A DNA stretch of 35,466 nt from an uncultured Oscillospiraceae bacterium (GCA_947631215.1 CANRKN010000011.1:1-35466), one strand, 5' to 3'; positions 15,531 to 23,665 are shown, numbered from the stretch's first letter. A program made the numbers and translations. Notes: generated from the letters alone by a model not told the origin.

Positions 15531-16634
15531 ATGATCGCATACTTAAAGCGGGAGAAGGTGCTGACCATCTCCCTCATCCTGGCGGTGATATCCGCCTTTT
15601 TCGTGCCTCCGGACAGGGGGTATCTGGACTACATCGACCTGCGGGTGCTGGGACTGTTGTTCTGCCTCATGCTCTTGGTCCGGGGCTTTCAGCACGCGGG
15701 GCTTTTCGACCTGCTCATCGAAAAGCTCTTCGGAAACGTGACGGGCAGCCGGCGGCTGTGCCTGACGCTGGTGCTTCTTTGCTTTTTCACCAGCATGGTC
15801 ATCACCAACGACGTGGCCCTCATCACCTTCGTCCCCTTCGCCATTATGACGCTGGAGCTGTGCGAAAAGCGGGAGCTCATCATCCCCGTGGTGGTGCTAC
15901 AGACCATCGCGGCCAATCTCGGCAGCATGGCCACGCCCATCGGAAATCCCCAGAACCTCTACCTCTTCTCCGCCTCCGGCATGAGCTCCGGGGCGTTTTT
16001 GCGGGTCATGCTCCCGCCCACGGCGCTGTCCTTCGTCCTGGTGACGGGGGCGGCCCTGGCCCTGCCCGCGGGGTCGGCGGCAATGAAAAAGGGCCCCAGT
16101 GCGGTGGCCATGCCCAAAAAAGAGGTGCTGGTCTACACGGGGCTGTTTCTCTTAAATCTCCTGGTGGTGTTCCGGGTGCTGAGTTGGGTGCCGGCCCTCA
16201 TCGTCACTGTGGCGGGGGTGGTGCTCATCGGGAAAAAGCAGCTATTGGGCCGGGTGGACTACGCGCTGCTGCTGACCTTCGTGGGCTTTTTCATCTTCGT
16301 GGGCAACCTGGGACGGATAGAGCCGGTCCGGGAGCTGGTGACCCGGCTGATCCAGGGCCGGGAGGTGCTTATGTCGGCGCTGTTCAGCCAGGCGTTGAGC
16401 AATGTGCCCGCGGCGCTGCTGCTGTCCGGGTTCACCGACGACTGGGCGGGGCTGCTGCTGGGGGTGAACATCGGCGGCCTGGGCACCCTCATCGCCTCCA
16501 TGGCCAGCCTCATCTCCTACAAGCTCTACGCCGCCCGCCCCGGCGCGAAAGCAGGCAAGTACTTTCTCCGATTCACCCTCTGGAACCTGGCATTCCTGGC
16601 CATTCTCCTCCCCTTCGGGGTGGTCATCCACTGA
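15531..16634 (+). CDS. ArsB/SLC13-type ion transporter permease
   Basis: 367 residues with about ten hydrophobic segments. It belongs to the ion-transporter superfamily that includes ArsB, NhaD and CitM/SLC13. Supporting features are SMVITNDVALITFVPFAI near residue 90 (the 'tNDva.i.f.Pi' signature), QTIAANLGSMATPIGNPQNLYL (the T-P-x-G-N-P-Q-N hairpin motif of this superfamily) and the second-half repeat SQALSNVPAALLLSGFT. It is shorter than the 420-plus residues of ArsB. Which anion or ion it moves is not visible. AAGAGGAGTC precedes the ATG. It is monocistronic, with a promoter at 15482 and a terminator at 16645. Confidence 0.85.
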   Translation: MIAYLKREKVLTISLILAVISAFFVPPDRGYLDYIDLRVLGLLFCLMLLVRGFQHAGLFDLLIEKLFGNVTGSRRLCLTLVLLCFFTSMVITNDVALITFVPFAIMTLELCEKRELIIPVVVLQTIAANLGSMATPIGNPQNLYLFSASGMSSGAFLRVMLPPTALSFVLVTGAALALPAGSAAMKKGPSAVAMPKKEVLVYTGLFLLNLLVVFRVLSWVPALIVTVAGVVLIGKKQLLGRVDYALLLTFVGFFIFVGNLGRIEPVRELVTRLIQGREVLMSALFSQALSNVPAALLLSGFTDDWAGLLLGVNIGGLGTLIASMASLISYKLYAARPGAKAGKYFLRFTLWNLAFLAILLPFGVVIH

Positions 16635-16644
16635 AAAGCACATA

Positions 16645-16685
16645 GCAAAAGGCAGGCACGCCCGTGCCTGCCTTTTGCGTTTTTA
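16645..16685. terminator. Bidirectional terminator between the permease and the PQ-loop-like gene
   Basis: GCAAAAGGCAGGCACG (16645-16660) and CGTGCCTGCCTTTTGC (16663-16678) form a near-perfect inverted repeat, followed by GTTTTTA on the plus strand. The A-rich left end supports use on the minus strand too. Confidence 0.8.
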
Positions 16686-17021
16686 CTGCTTGCCCTTGGC
16701 GGCCTTGCGCTCGGCGAGCTTATCCAGGGCCTTGTTCCGGTAGTAAATGAGGATGCCTATCAGGACCATGGCGGCGTTGATGAAGTAGAACACCATCACA
16801 TACCACTTCACCGTCACCCACCAGTGCTGAGGGGCATAGTAGGCGATGAGGATGAACTTGCCGACGATGGCGAAGACGTAGCCGATGAAGATGAAGAAGT
16901 AAAAGAGCACGCTGGTGCCCTTGGCGGTCCGGGCCTTCCAGGCCTTGGCGATGTTCAGGGGCCAGGACACGCCGAAGCATATCACCATCAGCATCTCCAT
17001 GATGCTTGCAATAGTTAACAT
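16683..17021 (-). CDS. Small membrane protein resembling SemiSWEET/PQ-loop transporters
   Basis: 112 residues, three hydrophobic segments (about 3-20, 38-60, 72-92) and a basic tail (RNKALDKLAERKAAKGKQ). The stretch WPLNIAKAWKARTAKGTSVLFYFFIFIGY has the layout of a PQ-loop/SemiSWEET repeat, in which a Pro in helix 1 is followed by a basic loop and a Gly/Ser-rich start of helix 2. SemiSWEETs are about 90 residues, dimerise and move sugars, but I cannot name a substrate. AAAAGGAGAAA precedes the ATG. It lies 18 bases past the CoA-transferase stop and is the last gene of that operon. Confidence 0.65.
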   Translation of the reverse strand: MLTIASIMEMLMVICFGVSWPLNIAKAWKARTAKGTSVLFYFFIFIGYVFAIVGKFILIAYYAPQHWWVTVKWYVMVFYFINAAMVLIGILIYYRNKALDKLAERKAAKGKQ

Positions 17022-17039
17022 AACACTTTCTCCTTTTGT

Positions 17040-18557
17040 TTATTCGATGGGCTCCAGCATAGTGCCGGTCTCCCGAAAGCGCTTGTGGAACGAGAACGCC
17101 TCGTCCAGGATGTGGGGCGTCTGGGCCCCGTGGCTCACCTCGCAGGCCCGCTGGAAGTACCGTCTGAGCTGGGGGCGGAAGTCGGGATGGGCGCAGTTTT
17201 CGATGATGAGCGCGGCCCGCTCCTTGGGGGACTTTCCCCGCAGGTCGGCATAGCCCTGCTCCGTCACCAGCACGTCCACGTCGTGCTCCGTGTGGTCCAC
17301 GTGGGTGACCATGGGCACGATGGAGCTTATCTTCCCGCCCTTGGCGCTGGACGCGGTCATGAAGATGGTGACCGAGGCGTTGCGGGCGTAGTCCCCGGAG
17401 CCGCCGATGCCGTTGTAGATGGTGGTGCCGTTCATCTGGGAGGAGTTGATATTGCCGTAGATGTCCGCCTCCACGGCGGTGTTCATGGCGATGACGCCCA
17501 GGCGGCGGATGGTCTCCGCGCCGTTGGATATCTCCGAGTCCCGCAGGACGATGCGGCCCCGGTAGGATTCCAGGTTCTCCTTAAAGTGCATCATCCCCTC
17601 GTGGGACATGCTCAGGCTGGTGGCGGAGGCCATGTCCGCGCACCCGGCGTCCAGCAGCTTTATGACCCCGTCCTGGATGACCTCGGAGAAGAAGGTAAGG
17701 TGCTCAAACCCCGCCTTTTCCAGGCCCATGAGCACGGCGTTGGCCACCGAGCCCACCCCGGACTGCAGGGGCACGTCCCCGGCGGACAGGCGGCCCGCCG
17801 CCTTCTCCGCCTTCAAAAAGGCCACGATGTTGTCCGCGATGGCCTGGCTCACGGCGTCCGCCGGGGCCAGGGGCCGGGGATTCACGGAGAGGCCGCACTC
17901 CACCACGGCGACTATTTTATCCGCGCCGCAGGTGATCCAGGGCTTGCCGATGCGCTGATCCACCCGTGTCAGGGGGATAGGCTTTCTATGGGGCGGGTCC
18001 GCGGGCATATAGATGTCGTGGAACCCCTCCAGCCCCTCCGGCTGGATGGAGTTGACCTCCACGATGACCTTCTTTGCCAGGGCCACATAGGTTTGTGTGC
18101 AGCCCACGGCGGTGGAGGGGATGATGTTGCCCTCCTCCGTGATGGCCACGGCCTCCACGATGGCCACGTCGATGGGCCCGTAAAAGCCGTAGCGGGCGTT
18201 CTGGGCGGTCATGCCCAGGTGCTGGTCAAGGTACGCCACGCCCTGCTCGCTTGCCCCGTTCACCGCCTTGCGCAGGGCCGTGCTGGTGATGTAGGGCACC
18301 CGCCGGGCGATCATGTCCAGCTCCGCCCAGGTGTTGTCGATCTCCGGGCCGGTGGAGGCGCCGGAGAGGAGGTTGACGCGGACCTTCCGCTGCCCCGAGC
18401 GGACCTGCTCCGCCAATGCCAGGGGCACGGCCTTGGGATTGCCTGAGGGGGTGAAGCCGCTGACGGCCACGGTCATGCCATCCTCTATCAGCATGGCGGC
18501 CCGGTCCGCGGTCATGATTTTATCCAGGACCGCTTTGCATCTTATGCGCTCTGCCAT
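17040..18557 (-). CDS. Acetyl-CoA hydrolase/transferase family protein (succinyl-CoA:acetate CoA-transferase type)
   Basis: 505 residues, the typical length of Cat1/AarC-type enzymes, which move CoA between succinyl-CoA and acetate through a glutamyl-CoA intermediate. Visible landmarks are SGFTPSGNPKAVPLALAE near 33-50, LQSGVGSVANAV (264-275), FFSEVIQDG (289-297), where Glu292 is near the position of the catalytic Glu294 of AarC, and the Gly-rich oxyanion segment GIGGSGDY (383-390). GAGGGTG precedes the ATG. It starts 9 bases after korC, so it is in the kor operon; if the oxidoreductase uses 2-oxoglutarate, the transferase consumes its succinyl-CoA. Related 4-hydroxybutyrate or butyryl/propionyl CoA-transferases cannot be excluded. 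Confidence 0.88.
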   Translation of the reverse strand: MAERIRCKAVLDKIMTADRAAMLIEDGMTVAVSGFTPSGNPKAVPLALAEQVRSGQRKVRVNLLSGASTGPEIDNTWAELDMIARRVPYITSTALRKAVNGASEQGVAYLDQHLGMTAQNARYGFYGPIDVAIVEAVAITEEGNIIPSTAVGCTQTYVALAKKVIVEVNSIQPEGLEGFHDIYMPADPPHRKPIPLTRVDQRIGKPWITCGADKIVAVVECGLSVNPRPLAPADAVSQAIADNIVAFLKAEKAAGRLSAGDVPLQSGVGSVANAVLMGLEKAGFEHLTFFSEVIQDGVIKLLDAGCADMASATSLSMSHEGMMHFKENLESYRGRIVLRDSEISNGAETIRRLGVIAMNTAVEADIYGNINSSQMNGTTIYNGIGGSGDYARNASVTIFMTASSAKGGKISSIVPMVTHVDHTEHDVDVLVTEQGYADLRGKSPKERAALIIENCAHPDFRPQLRRYFQRACEVSHGAQTPHILDEAFSFHKRFRETGTMLEPIE

Positions 18558-18566
18558 GGGTCACCC

Positions 18567-19130
18567 TCAGTCCAGGCTCTGGCGGAACGCGGCGGCCTGC
18601 TCGTCGCTCACCAGGGCCGCGCCGGCCTCCAAAGCCTTCCAGTTCAGTTCCTCCGTACCCGCCGGGATGTGGCGGCGCACGCCCTCATAGAGAGCCTCCT
18701 CGTCAAAGAGGCCCAGGGCCTTGTTGATGGCCCCCACCGCCACGATGTTGGCGGTCATCAACTTGCCCACCTTATCCCGGGCGGTGTCCAGGATGGGCAG
18801 GCGCAGCACCTGGCTCTCATCAAGCCCCGCCGGGACGGTGAGGCTGCTGTCCGCCATGACCACGGCGCCCTCCGCCAGGTCCCCGGCGAATTTGTCCAGG
18901 CTCTGCTGGGTCAGGGCCAGCAGGAAGTTGGGCCGGATGACCTTGGAAAACCATATCTCGTCCCGGCTCAGGATGGTCTCGGCCTTGCACATGCCGCCCC
19001 GCGCCTCCGGGCCATAGGCCTGGGACTGGACGGTCTGCAGCCCCGCCGCCACCGCGGCCTCCGCCACGATGACGCTGGCCAGGATGACCCCCTGGCCGCC
19101 GGAGCCGGAAAAACGCATCTCATATCGCAT
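18567..19130 (-). CDS. korC: 2-oxoacid:ferredoxin oxidoreductase, gamma subunit
   Basis: 187 residues. It is the gamma subunit of a heterotetrameric, thiamine-diphosphate-dependent oxidoreductase that decarboxylates a 2-oxoacid to acyl-CoA and passes electrons to ferredoxin. The N-terminus MRYEMRFSGSGGQGVILAS has the G-x-GGQG motif of the family, and SQAYGPEARGGMCKAE is the usual 'YG.e.RGG' stretch. The length is normal. GAGGTAGAG precedes the ATG. korB ends 11 bases upstream, and the CoA-transferase follows by 9 bases. Confidence 0.93.
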   Translation of the reverse strand: MRYEMRFSGSGGQGVILASVIVAEAAVAAGLQTVQSQAYGPEARGGMCKAETILSRDEIWFSKVIRPNFLLALTQQSLDKFAGDLAEGAVVMADSSLTVPAGLDESQVLRLPILDTARDKVGKLMTANIVAVGAINKALGLFDEEALYEGVRRHIPAGTEELNWKALEAGAALVSDEQAAAFRQSLD

Positions 19131-19141
19131 GGGTCTCTACC

Positions 19142-19987
19142 TCACTTTCCGGCCTTGGCCTGGGCCCGCTCGATGAGCTTGGCGTATTCCGCGGTGTACT
19201 CGGGGAAATCGGTGTGGGTCAGAGTGCCAATGAGCAGCTTCCCCTTCTTCTGCTCCTCGCTCATGGCGTAGTACCGGGCCGCGGGGACCATGTTCTCCTT
19301 CTGCCATTGGAGCATCTCCACGGCGCCGCCCTTGTGGTTCTTGCGGCCGTAGTAGGTAGGGCAGACGGAATAGACGTCAATGAGGGAGAAGCCCTTGTGC
19401 ATGATGCCCTGGCGGATGAGCTCCGTGGTCTCCTTTACATGATAGGCCGAGCCCCGGGCGGTGAAGGTGGCCCCGGCGCCCGCGGCCAGCTGGGCGATGT
19501 CGAAGGGCCGGTCGATGTTGCCGTAGGGGGCGGTGGTGGCCATATCCCCGGTGGGGGTGGTGGGGGAATACTGGCCGCCGGTCATGCCGTAGATGTCGTT
19601 GTTGAAGGTGACCACCGTGAGGCCTATGTTGCGCCGGGCGGCGTGGATCAGGTGGTTGCCGCCGATGGCGGAGCAGTCCCCGTCGCCGGTGAGCACGATG
19701 ACCTCCAGCTCGGGGTGGGCGATCTTGATGCCCGTGGCAAAAGCGATGGCCCGGCCGTGGGTGGTGTGGATGGAGTCGAAGTCCATGTACCCCGCCGCCC
19801 GGCTGGAACAGCCGATGCCGGACACGACCACGACCTTGCCCCGGTTCAGGTTCACCTCCGGGTCGTCTATAAGCTCCTGCAAGGCCACGGCCACGTCCCG
19901 CATGATGATGCCGTTGCCGCAGCCGGCGCACCAGATGTGGGGCAGGTGGTCGATGCGCATGAATTTATGTATAAGCTCGCTGGGCAT
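19142..19987 (-). CDS. korB: 2-oxoacid:ferredoxin oxidoreductase, beta subunit (thiamine diphosphate binding)
   Basis: 281 residues. It binds thiamine diphosphate and a 4Fe-4S cluster. The cofactor motif runs from GDGD (101-104) to NND (119-121). The cluster cysteines are Cys20 and Cys23 (WCAGCGNG), Cys60 (GIGCSS) and one in SVCPTYY near 208. FDSIHTTHGRAIAFATGIK is the typical 'HGRa...A.GiK' segment. The size and a single-domain layout match the KorB class rather than the large pyruvate enzyme. GGAGGG precedes the ATG, and korA ends three bases upstream. The choice of 2-oxoglutarate over branched-chain oxoacids is inference from the CoA-transferase next door. Confidence 0.94.
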   Translation of the reverse strand: MPSELIHKFMRIDHLPHIWCAGCGNGIIMRDVAVALQELIDDPEVNLNRGKVVVVSGIGCSSRAAGYMDFDSIHTTHGRAIAFATGIKIAHPELEVIVLTGDGDCSAIGGNHLIHAARRNIGLTVVTFNNDIYGMTGGQYSPTTPTGDMATTAPYGNIDRPFDIAQLAAGAGATFTARGSAYHVKETTELIRQGIMHKGFSLIDVYSVCPTYYGRKNHKGGAVEMLQWQKENMVPAARYYAMSEEQKKGKLLIGTLTHTDFPEYTAEYAKLIERAQAKAGK

Positions 19988-19990
19988 TGA

Positions 19991-21130
19991 TCAGCCCTCC
20001 ATTTCCCGCAGTTTTTGAAGGATGTCCGCCGGGGGTATCACGGTGCCGTCAAAGCGGCCCAAAAACTCCACCGGCAGCCTCTCCGCCGCCACCCGCTGGA
20101 CCTCCAGCAGCATCTGGCCGTAGTTGTGCTCCACCACCAATATGCGCTTGAGGCCATGGATACGGGCGCGCAGCCGCGCCTCCGGGAAGGGCCAGACAGT
20201 GACGGGCCGGAAGAGCCCGACCTTCATCCCGGCGGCTCTCGCCTCCTGGATGGCGCTCATGACGGCCCGGGTGGTGCCGCCGAAGCACACCACGGCGGTG
20301 TCCGCGTCGTCCAGCATGTACTCCTCCACCCGGATGATGTCGTCCAGGTTGTGGTCTATCTTCTCCATGAGCCGGGTGTACAATGCCCCCGCCACGGCGT
20401 TGCTCCCCGTGGGGAAGCCGGACACGTCGTGGGCCAGGCCCGTGATGTTGTACCGCTCGCCCTGGCCGAAGGGCTTCATGGCGGGCACGTACTGCCCCTC
20501 GGGCACATAGTAGCACTGCTTGTTGGCCCCGTCGTGGTAGGAAATATGGCGCTTGTTGATGATGAGCTCGTCGGCCCCGGGCAGCACCACGCCCTCCCGC
20601 ATGTGGCCCACGATCTCGTCCATGAGGAAGATGACCGGCGTGCGGTATTTCTCCGAGAGGTTGAAGGCCCGGATGATGAGCCTATAGGTCTCCTGGACGG
20701 AGGCGGGGCTCAGGGCGATGACCGGGTGGTCGCCGTGGGTGCCCCAGCGGGCCTGCATATAGTCCCCCTGGGCGGGGCTGGTGGGAAGGCCCGTGGAGGG
20801 GCCGGAGCGCTGCACGTCCACCACCACGCAGGGGATCTCCGCGAGACACCCGTAGCCCAGGTTCTCCTGCTTTAAGGAAAAGCCCGGCCCGGAGGTGGCG
20901 GTCATGGCCTTCACGCCGGTGACCGACGCGCCCAGCACGGCGGCCATGCTGGCCAGCTCGTCCTCCATCTGGACGAATTTGCCCCCCACCTGGGGCAGGC
21001 GCACGGCGCACTGCTCCGCGATCTCGGTGGACGGGGTGATGGGGTAGCCGGCGTAAAAGCGCATGCCCGCGGCGATGGCGCCCTCCACGCAGGCCTCGTT
21101 GCCCTGCATCAAAACAGCCTTTTTACTCAT
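19991..21130 (-). CDS. korA: 2-oxoacid:ferredoxin oxidoreductase, alpha subunit
   Basis: 379 residues. It carries the pyrimidine-binding half and the C-terminal transketolase-like domain of the oxidoreductase. Motifs are QGNEACVEGAIAAGMRFYAGYPITPSTEI at the N-terminus, VQMEDELASMAAVLGAS and MTATSGPGFSLKQE, all standard for KorA/VorB. The C-terminal region AGMKVGLFRPVTVWPFP is also typical. The frame is open upstream to 21352, but the ATG at 21130 follows GGAGGA and overlaps the korD stop (ATGA), so that start is preferred. Confidence 0.94.
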   Translation of the reverse strand: MSKKAVLMQGNEACVEGAIAAGMRFYAGYPITPSTEIAEQCAVRLPQVGGKFVQMEDELASMAAVLGASVTGVKAMTATSGPGFSLKQENLGYGCLAEIPCVVVDVQRSGPSTGLPTSPAQGDYMQARWGTHGDHPVIALSPASVQETYRLIIRAFNLSEKYRTPVIFLMDEIVGHMREGVVLPGADELIINKRHISYHDGANKQCYYVPEGQYVPAMKPFGQGERYNITGLAHDVSGFPTGSNAVAGALYTRLMEKIDHNLDDIIRVEEYMLDDADTAVVCFGGTTRAVMSAIQEARAAGMKVGLFRPVTVWPFPEARLRARIHGLKRILVVEHNYGQMLLEVQRVAAERLPVEFLGRFDGTVIPPADILQKLREMEG

Positions 21131-21327
21131 TCCTCCAGGTCCTCCAGCCACACGGCGTAATCCGGGCAGCGCTGCTCGCACTGGCCGCACAGCACGCACT
21201 CGTTGGGCTCCTTGAGCCGCGCCTTCTCCCCCACCAGCTCCAGCGCGTTTTTGGGGCAGAAGGCCACGCAGATGCCGCAGCCCTTGCACCAGGCCGGGTC
21301 CAGCACCAGCTTCCTCTTTCCTGCCAT
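21127..21327 (-). CDS. korD: 2-oxoacid:ferredoxin oxidoreductase, ferredoxin-like delta subunit
   Basis: 66 residues with two 4Fe-4S motifs: CKGCGICVAFCP and CVLCGQCEQRCP. It passes electrons from the catalytic subunits to soluble ferredoxin. The ATG at 21327 is preferred over an upstream one at 21381 because AGGAGAGAGG lies directly before it. Its stop overlaps the korA start, giving tight coupling and equal stoichiometry. A small hairpin lies upstream, between it and the membrane-protein gene. Confidence 0.93.
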   Translation of the reverse strand: MAGKRKLVLDPAWCKGCGICVAFCPKNALELVGEKARLKEPNECVLCGQCEQRCPDYAVWLEDLEE

Positions 21328-21353
21328 ATACCTCTCTCCTTTTTTCCGGCATA

Positions 21354-21378
21354 AACGGCGCCCCTGTAGGACGCCGTT
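21354..21378 (-). other. Hairpin between the membrane-protein gene and korD
   Basis: AACGGCG (21354-21360) pairs with CGCCGTT (21372-21378) around an 11-nt loop, followed on the minus strand by a short TTTAT. It could be a weak terminator or an attenuator that lets some transcripts continue into korDABC. I see no separate korD promoter downstream of it. Confidence 0.4.
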
Positions 21379-21385
21379 CAAAGCA

Positions 21386-22186
21386 TTATTCCTGCGCCGG
21401 GGCCTTTTCCGGCTCCAGCGGTTTGGTCTTGAGGTTCTCCACCGCCACGAAGGCCCAGATCAGAAACTGCATGGCTGCGGCGGCGTAGGTGACGCTGTCG
21501 GCCATAGAACTCTGGTCGATGGCGCTCATGACGCACAGAAACGCCCCGAAGTTACAGCTGAATATGGCCCAGTAGGGATGGGGGGAGTTGAAAAACCACC
21601 CGGCGGCGTGGTACACGGCGAGCAAGGCCATGCACCGGGCCAGGATGCCCACCACGAACCGCCACACCACGGGGTCCCCCGCCGCGTCCCGGTAGCCTGT
21701 GACCAGCCACGCGCCTACGAACAGGAGCATCATCCCCGCGCCCTTCCGGCAGGCGGCCGCGCCGTCCTCCTTCACCGCGTTCATGGCGATCACGCCGGCG
21801 CCCAGGGCGCCCAGCACCGTGAAGGCCCCGCATATGCGGTGGGTGGTGGTCCACAGCACGTCCCCGGGATGGACCAGGCGCAAAAGGCCCGCCGCCGCCA
21901 GCAGCACCGCCGGCACCAGGCTCACCGCTCCGAACAGGGGGGTATGGCCCTCAAAGGCCGCCTGGGGGGTCATGGGCGGGACGAACTGCCTCAGCCTCAG
22001 CACCAGCAGGGCCAGGATGAGCGCCGTCAGGGCGATGACGCCCGCCACCAGAAAGCTGATGGGGGCGTGGTCCGCAAGGCCGTTCTCCTCGTCCAGGATG
22101 CGCATGTCCTGCAGCCACCGCAGCAGAAAGCCCAGGGCGCTTATGATGATGGTGAAACCGGATATTTTATACGCTTCGCTTCGCAT
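21386..22186 (-). CDS. Multi-pass membrane protein of unknown function heading the kor operon
   Basis: 266 residues with about seven to eight hydrophobic segments (roughly 8-25, 43-64, 83-103, 116-134, 145-163, 174-193 and two more). The ends are short and hydrophilic, with a proline-rich acidic tail (PLEPEKAPAQE). I recognise no family and no catalytic or cofactor motif; His residues within membrane segments (HRICGAF, YHAAGWFF) could be ligands but form no known pattern. The open frame starts at 22252, but that start overlaps the promoter -35; ATG 22186 follows CGGAG by 7 bases and lies about 30 bases past the predicted transcript start. It precedes korD by 58 bases on the same strand. Confidence 0.75.
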   Translation of the reverse strand: MRSEAYKISGFTIIISALGFLLRWLQDMRILDEENGLADHAPISFLVAGVIALTALILALLVLRLRQFVPPMTPQAAFEGHTPLFGAVSLVPAVLLAAAGLLRLVHPGDVLWTTTHRICGAFTVLGALGAGVIAMNAVKEDGAAACRKGAGMMLLFVGAWLVTGYRDAAGDPVVWRFVVGILARCMALLAVYHAAGWFFNSPHPYWAIFSCNFGAFLCVMSAIDQSSMADSVTYAAAAMQFLIWAFVAVENLKTKPLEPEKAPAQE

Positions 22187-22223
22187 ACGCCGCTCCGTAT
22201 AACCATAGTATTTTCCACCGGCG

Positions 22224-22252
22224 ATTATATACCCAACCGCCGGTACAGTCAA
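22224..22252 (-). promoter_or_regulatory. Consensus sigma-A promoter for the membrane protein/kor operon
   Basis: On the minus strand: TTGACT (22252-22247), a 17-bp spacer, TATAAT (22229-22224). It is among the best promoters in the window. It is divergent from the SpoIID-like gene, which starts 45 bases to the right. Confidence 0.85.
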
Positions 22253-22296
22253 GAAGCGGCCGGGGTTTTTCCGGCCCGGAAAGGGGGCGGTCCGGG

Positions 22297-23217
22297 ATGA
22301 AGCACGCCGCCGGGTTCCTCACCTGGTGCGCCTTGGTCATGGCGCTGGCCCTGCTCTTCGCCCGCACCGCCCCGGAGACGCCCGACGGTAGCATGGACGA
22401 GTGCACATACCTCACCGTCCTGACGGCGGAGGGGCCGGTTCAGATGACCATGGCCCAGTGGCTGCCCCATGCCGTGGCGGCGGAGATGCCCGTGTCCTTC
22501 GGGCCCGAGGCCCTGAAGGCCCAGGCCGTGGCCGCCCGCACCTACGCCATGAGCGCCCGGCGGCATACAAACGCCGACGTCTGCATCCTGGGCGGGGGCT
22601 GCTGCGTCGCATACCGGGACGAGGTGTCCCTGCGGGAGCTGTGGGGCAGCGAATACGAAAAAAATATGGCCGCCATTTTGGCGGCCATCCATGATACGGA
22701 CGGGCAGTATCTTTCCTACAATGGCGAGGCCATCCAGGCGGTGTTCCACGCAAGCTCCTACGGTTCCACCGAGGCCAGCGCCGCCATTTGGACGGCCCAG
22801 CCCTATCTCGTGAGCGTGCCCACTCCGGAGAACCCGGAGGATGTGCCGGACCTCATCACCACCGCCGTCTTCACGGCGGCGGAGCTTTCCGCGGCGCTGG
22901 ATATCTCCCCCGCCGGGGACCCGGGCCAGTGGCTGGGGGAACCTGTGTTGGACAGCGCGAGCCGGGTAGCGTCCATAACTGTGGCTGGCGAAACCTTTTC
23001 CGGCGCGGACCTGCGCCGGGCATTGGGCCTTCGCAGCACCGCCTTCACGGCAAGCTGGAACGGGGAGCGATTCCTCTTCACCGCCGCCGGCCACGGCCAC
23101 GGGGTGGGCATGAGCCAGTACGGGGCCGCTGCCTACGCCGCCATGGGCTGGGGGTACGAGGCCATATTGGCCCACTACTACCCGGGCACAGCGCTCACAT
23201 CTCTATCTTCCCGATGA
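22297..23217 (+). CDS. spoIID: SpoIID/LytB-family peptidoglycan lytic transglycosylase
   Basis: 306 residues. SpoIID degrades peptidoglycan during engulfment of the forespore, cutting denuded glycan strands at the mother-cell membrane. Residues 6-22 are a membrane anchor. The catalytic Glu is expected at Glu63 (VAAEMP), followed by the signature EALKAQAVAARTYA. H90-x5-C96-x5-C102 reproduces the His/Cys spacing reported for zinc binding in Clostridioides difficile SpoIID. The C-terminal GHGHGVGMSQYGAAAYA is the other family hallmark. AAGGGGG precedes the ATG. The spoIIR/spoIIIA/sigE genes are not nearby, and related SpoIID-domain proteins exist outside sporulation, so the symbol is likely rather than certain. 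Its 3' end overlaps the convergent thioesterase by 23 bases. Confidence 0.88.
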   Translation: MKHAAGFLTWCALVMALALLFARTAPETPDGSMDECTYLTVLTAEGPVQMTMAQWLPHAVAAEMPVSFGPEALKAQAVAARTYAMSARRHTNADVCILGGGCCVAYRDEVSLRELWGSEYEKNMAAILAAIHDTDGQYLSYNGEAIQAVFHASSYGSTEASAAIWTAQPYLVSVPTPENPEDVPDLITTAVFTAAELSAALDISPAGDPGQWLGEPVLDSASRVASITVAGETFSGADLRRALGLRSTAFTASWNGERFLFTAAGHGHGVGMSQYGAAAYAAMGWGYEAILAHYYPGTALTSLSSR

Positions 23218-23605
23218 AGAACATCTCCACCTGGGCGGTGACGAGAAGCTCCTCCCGGTCGTTATAGAGCTTCACGTCCGCCAGAGCCATGTGCAGGCCC
23301 TCGTGGACCACCTCAGCCCGGGCGGTCACGTATGCCCCGTCACCGGGGTGGATGTAGTGGATATCCGCCGAGCGGCCCACCACGTTCCGGCCCCGGGTGC
23401 TGGCGGCGATGCCCGCCACGCTGTCGCATAAGGTGAACAGGAAACCGCCGTGGGCCATGCCGTGGGGGTTCACCTTGTCCGGGCCCATGGGGGCCTTGGC
23501 CTCGCAGAAGCCGGGGGCCAGCTTGGTGACCTCGATGCCGTTGAAGCGCATATAGCCCTCCCGGCTGTTCACCAGGTCCTTGAATTTTTCCAGGTCCATC
23601 TCCAT
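23195..23605 (-). CDS. PaaI-family hotdog thioesterase
   Basis: 136 residues, a single hotdog domain. Such enzymes hydrolyse acyl-CoA thioesters, often aromatic or short-chain. The family motif NPHGMAHGGFLFTLCDSVAG (46-65) is present, with the catalytic Asp expected in LCDS. SADIHYIHPGDG is the usual following strand-turn. The N-terminus MEMDLEKFKDLVN has GAGGGAGG upstream; a second Met at residue 3 is an alternative start. It is transcribed towards the SpoIID-like gene and overlaps its last 23 bases. The substrate is unknown. Confidence 0.9.
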   Translation of the reverse strand: MEMDLEKFKDLVNSREGYMRFNGIEVTKLAPGFCEAKAPMGPDKVNPHGMAHGGFLFTLCDSVAGIAASTRGRNVVGRSADIHYIHPGDGAYVTARAEVVHEGLHMALADVKLYNDREELLVTAQVEMFFIGKIEM

Positions 23606-23626
23606 CTCTCGTTACCTCCCTCAAGG

Positions 23627-23650
23627 AAAAGGGCGGGCTCAAGCCCGCCC
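23627..23650 (-). terminator. Terminator after clpC
   Basis: GGGCGGGCT (23631-23639) and AGCCCGCCC (23642-23650) form a 9-bp stem. On the minus strand it is followed by TTTTCCTT. It separates clpC from the thioesterase gene. Confidence 0.7.
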
Positions 23651-23665
23651 GCGCCGATGATTTTA

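Noticed and set aside
17085..18446. 453-codon open frame on the plus strand
   Set aside because: Antisense shadow of the CoA-transferase gene with no recognisable domain.
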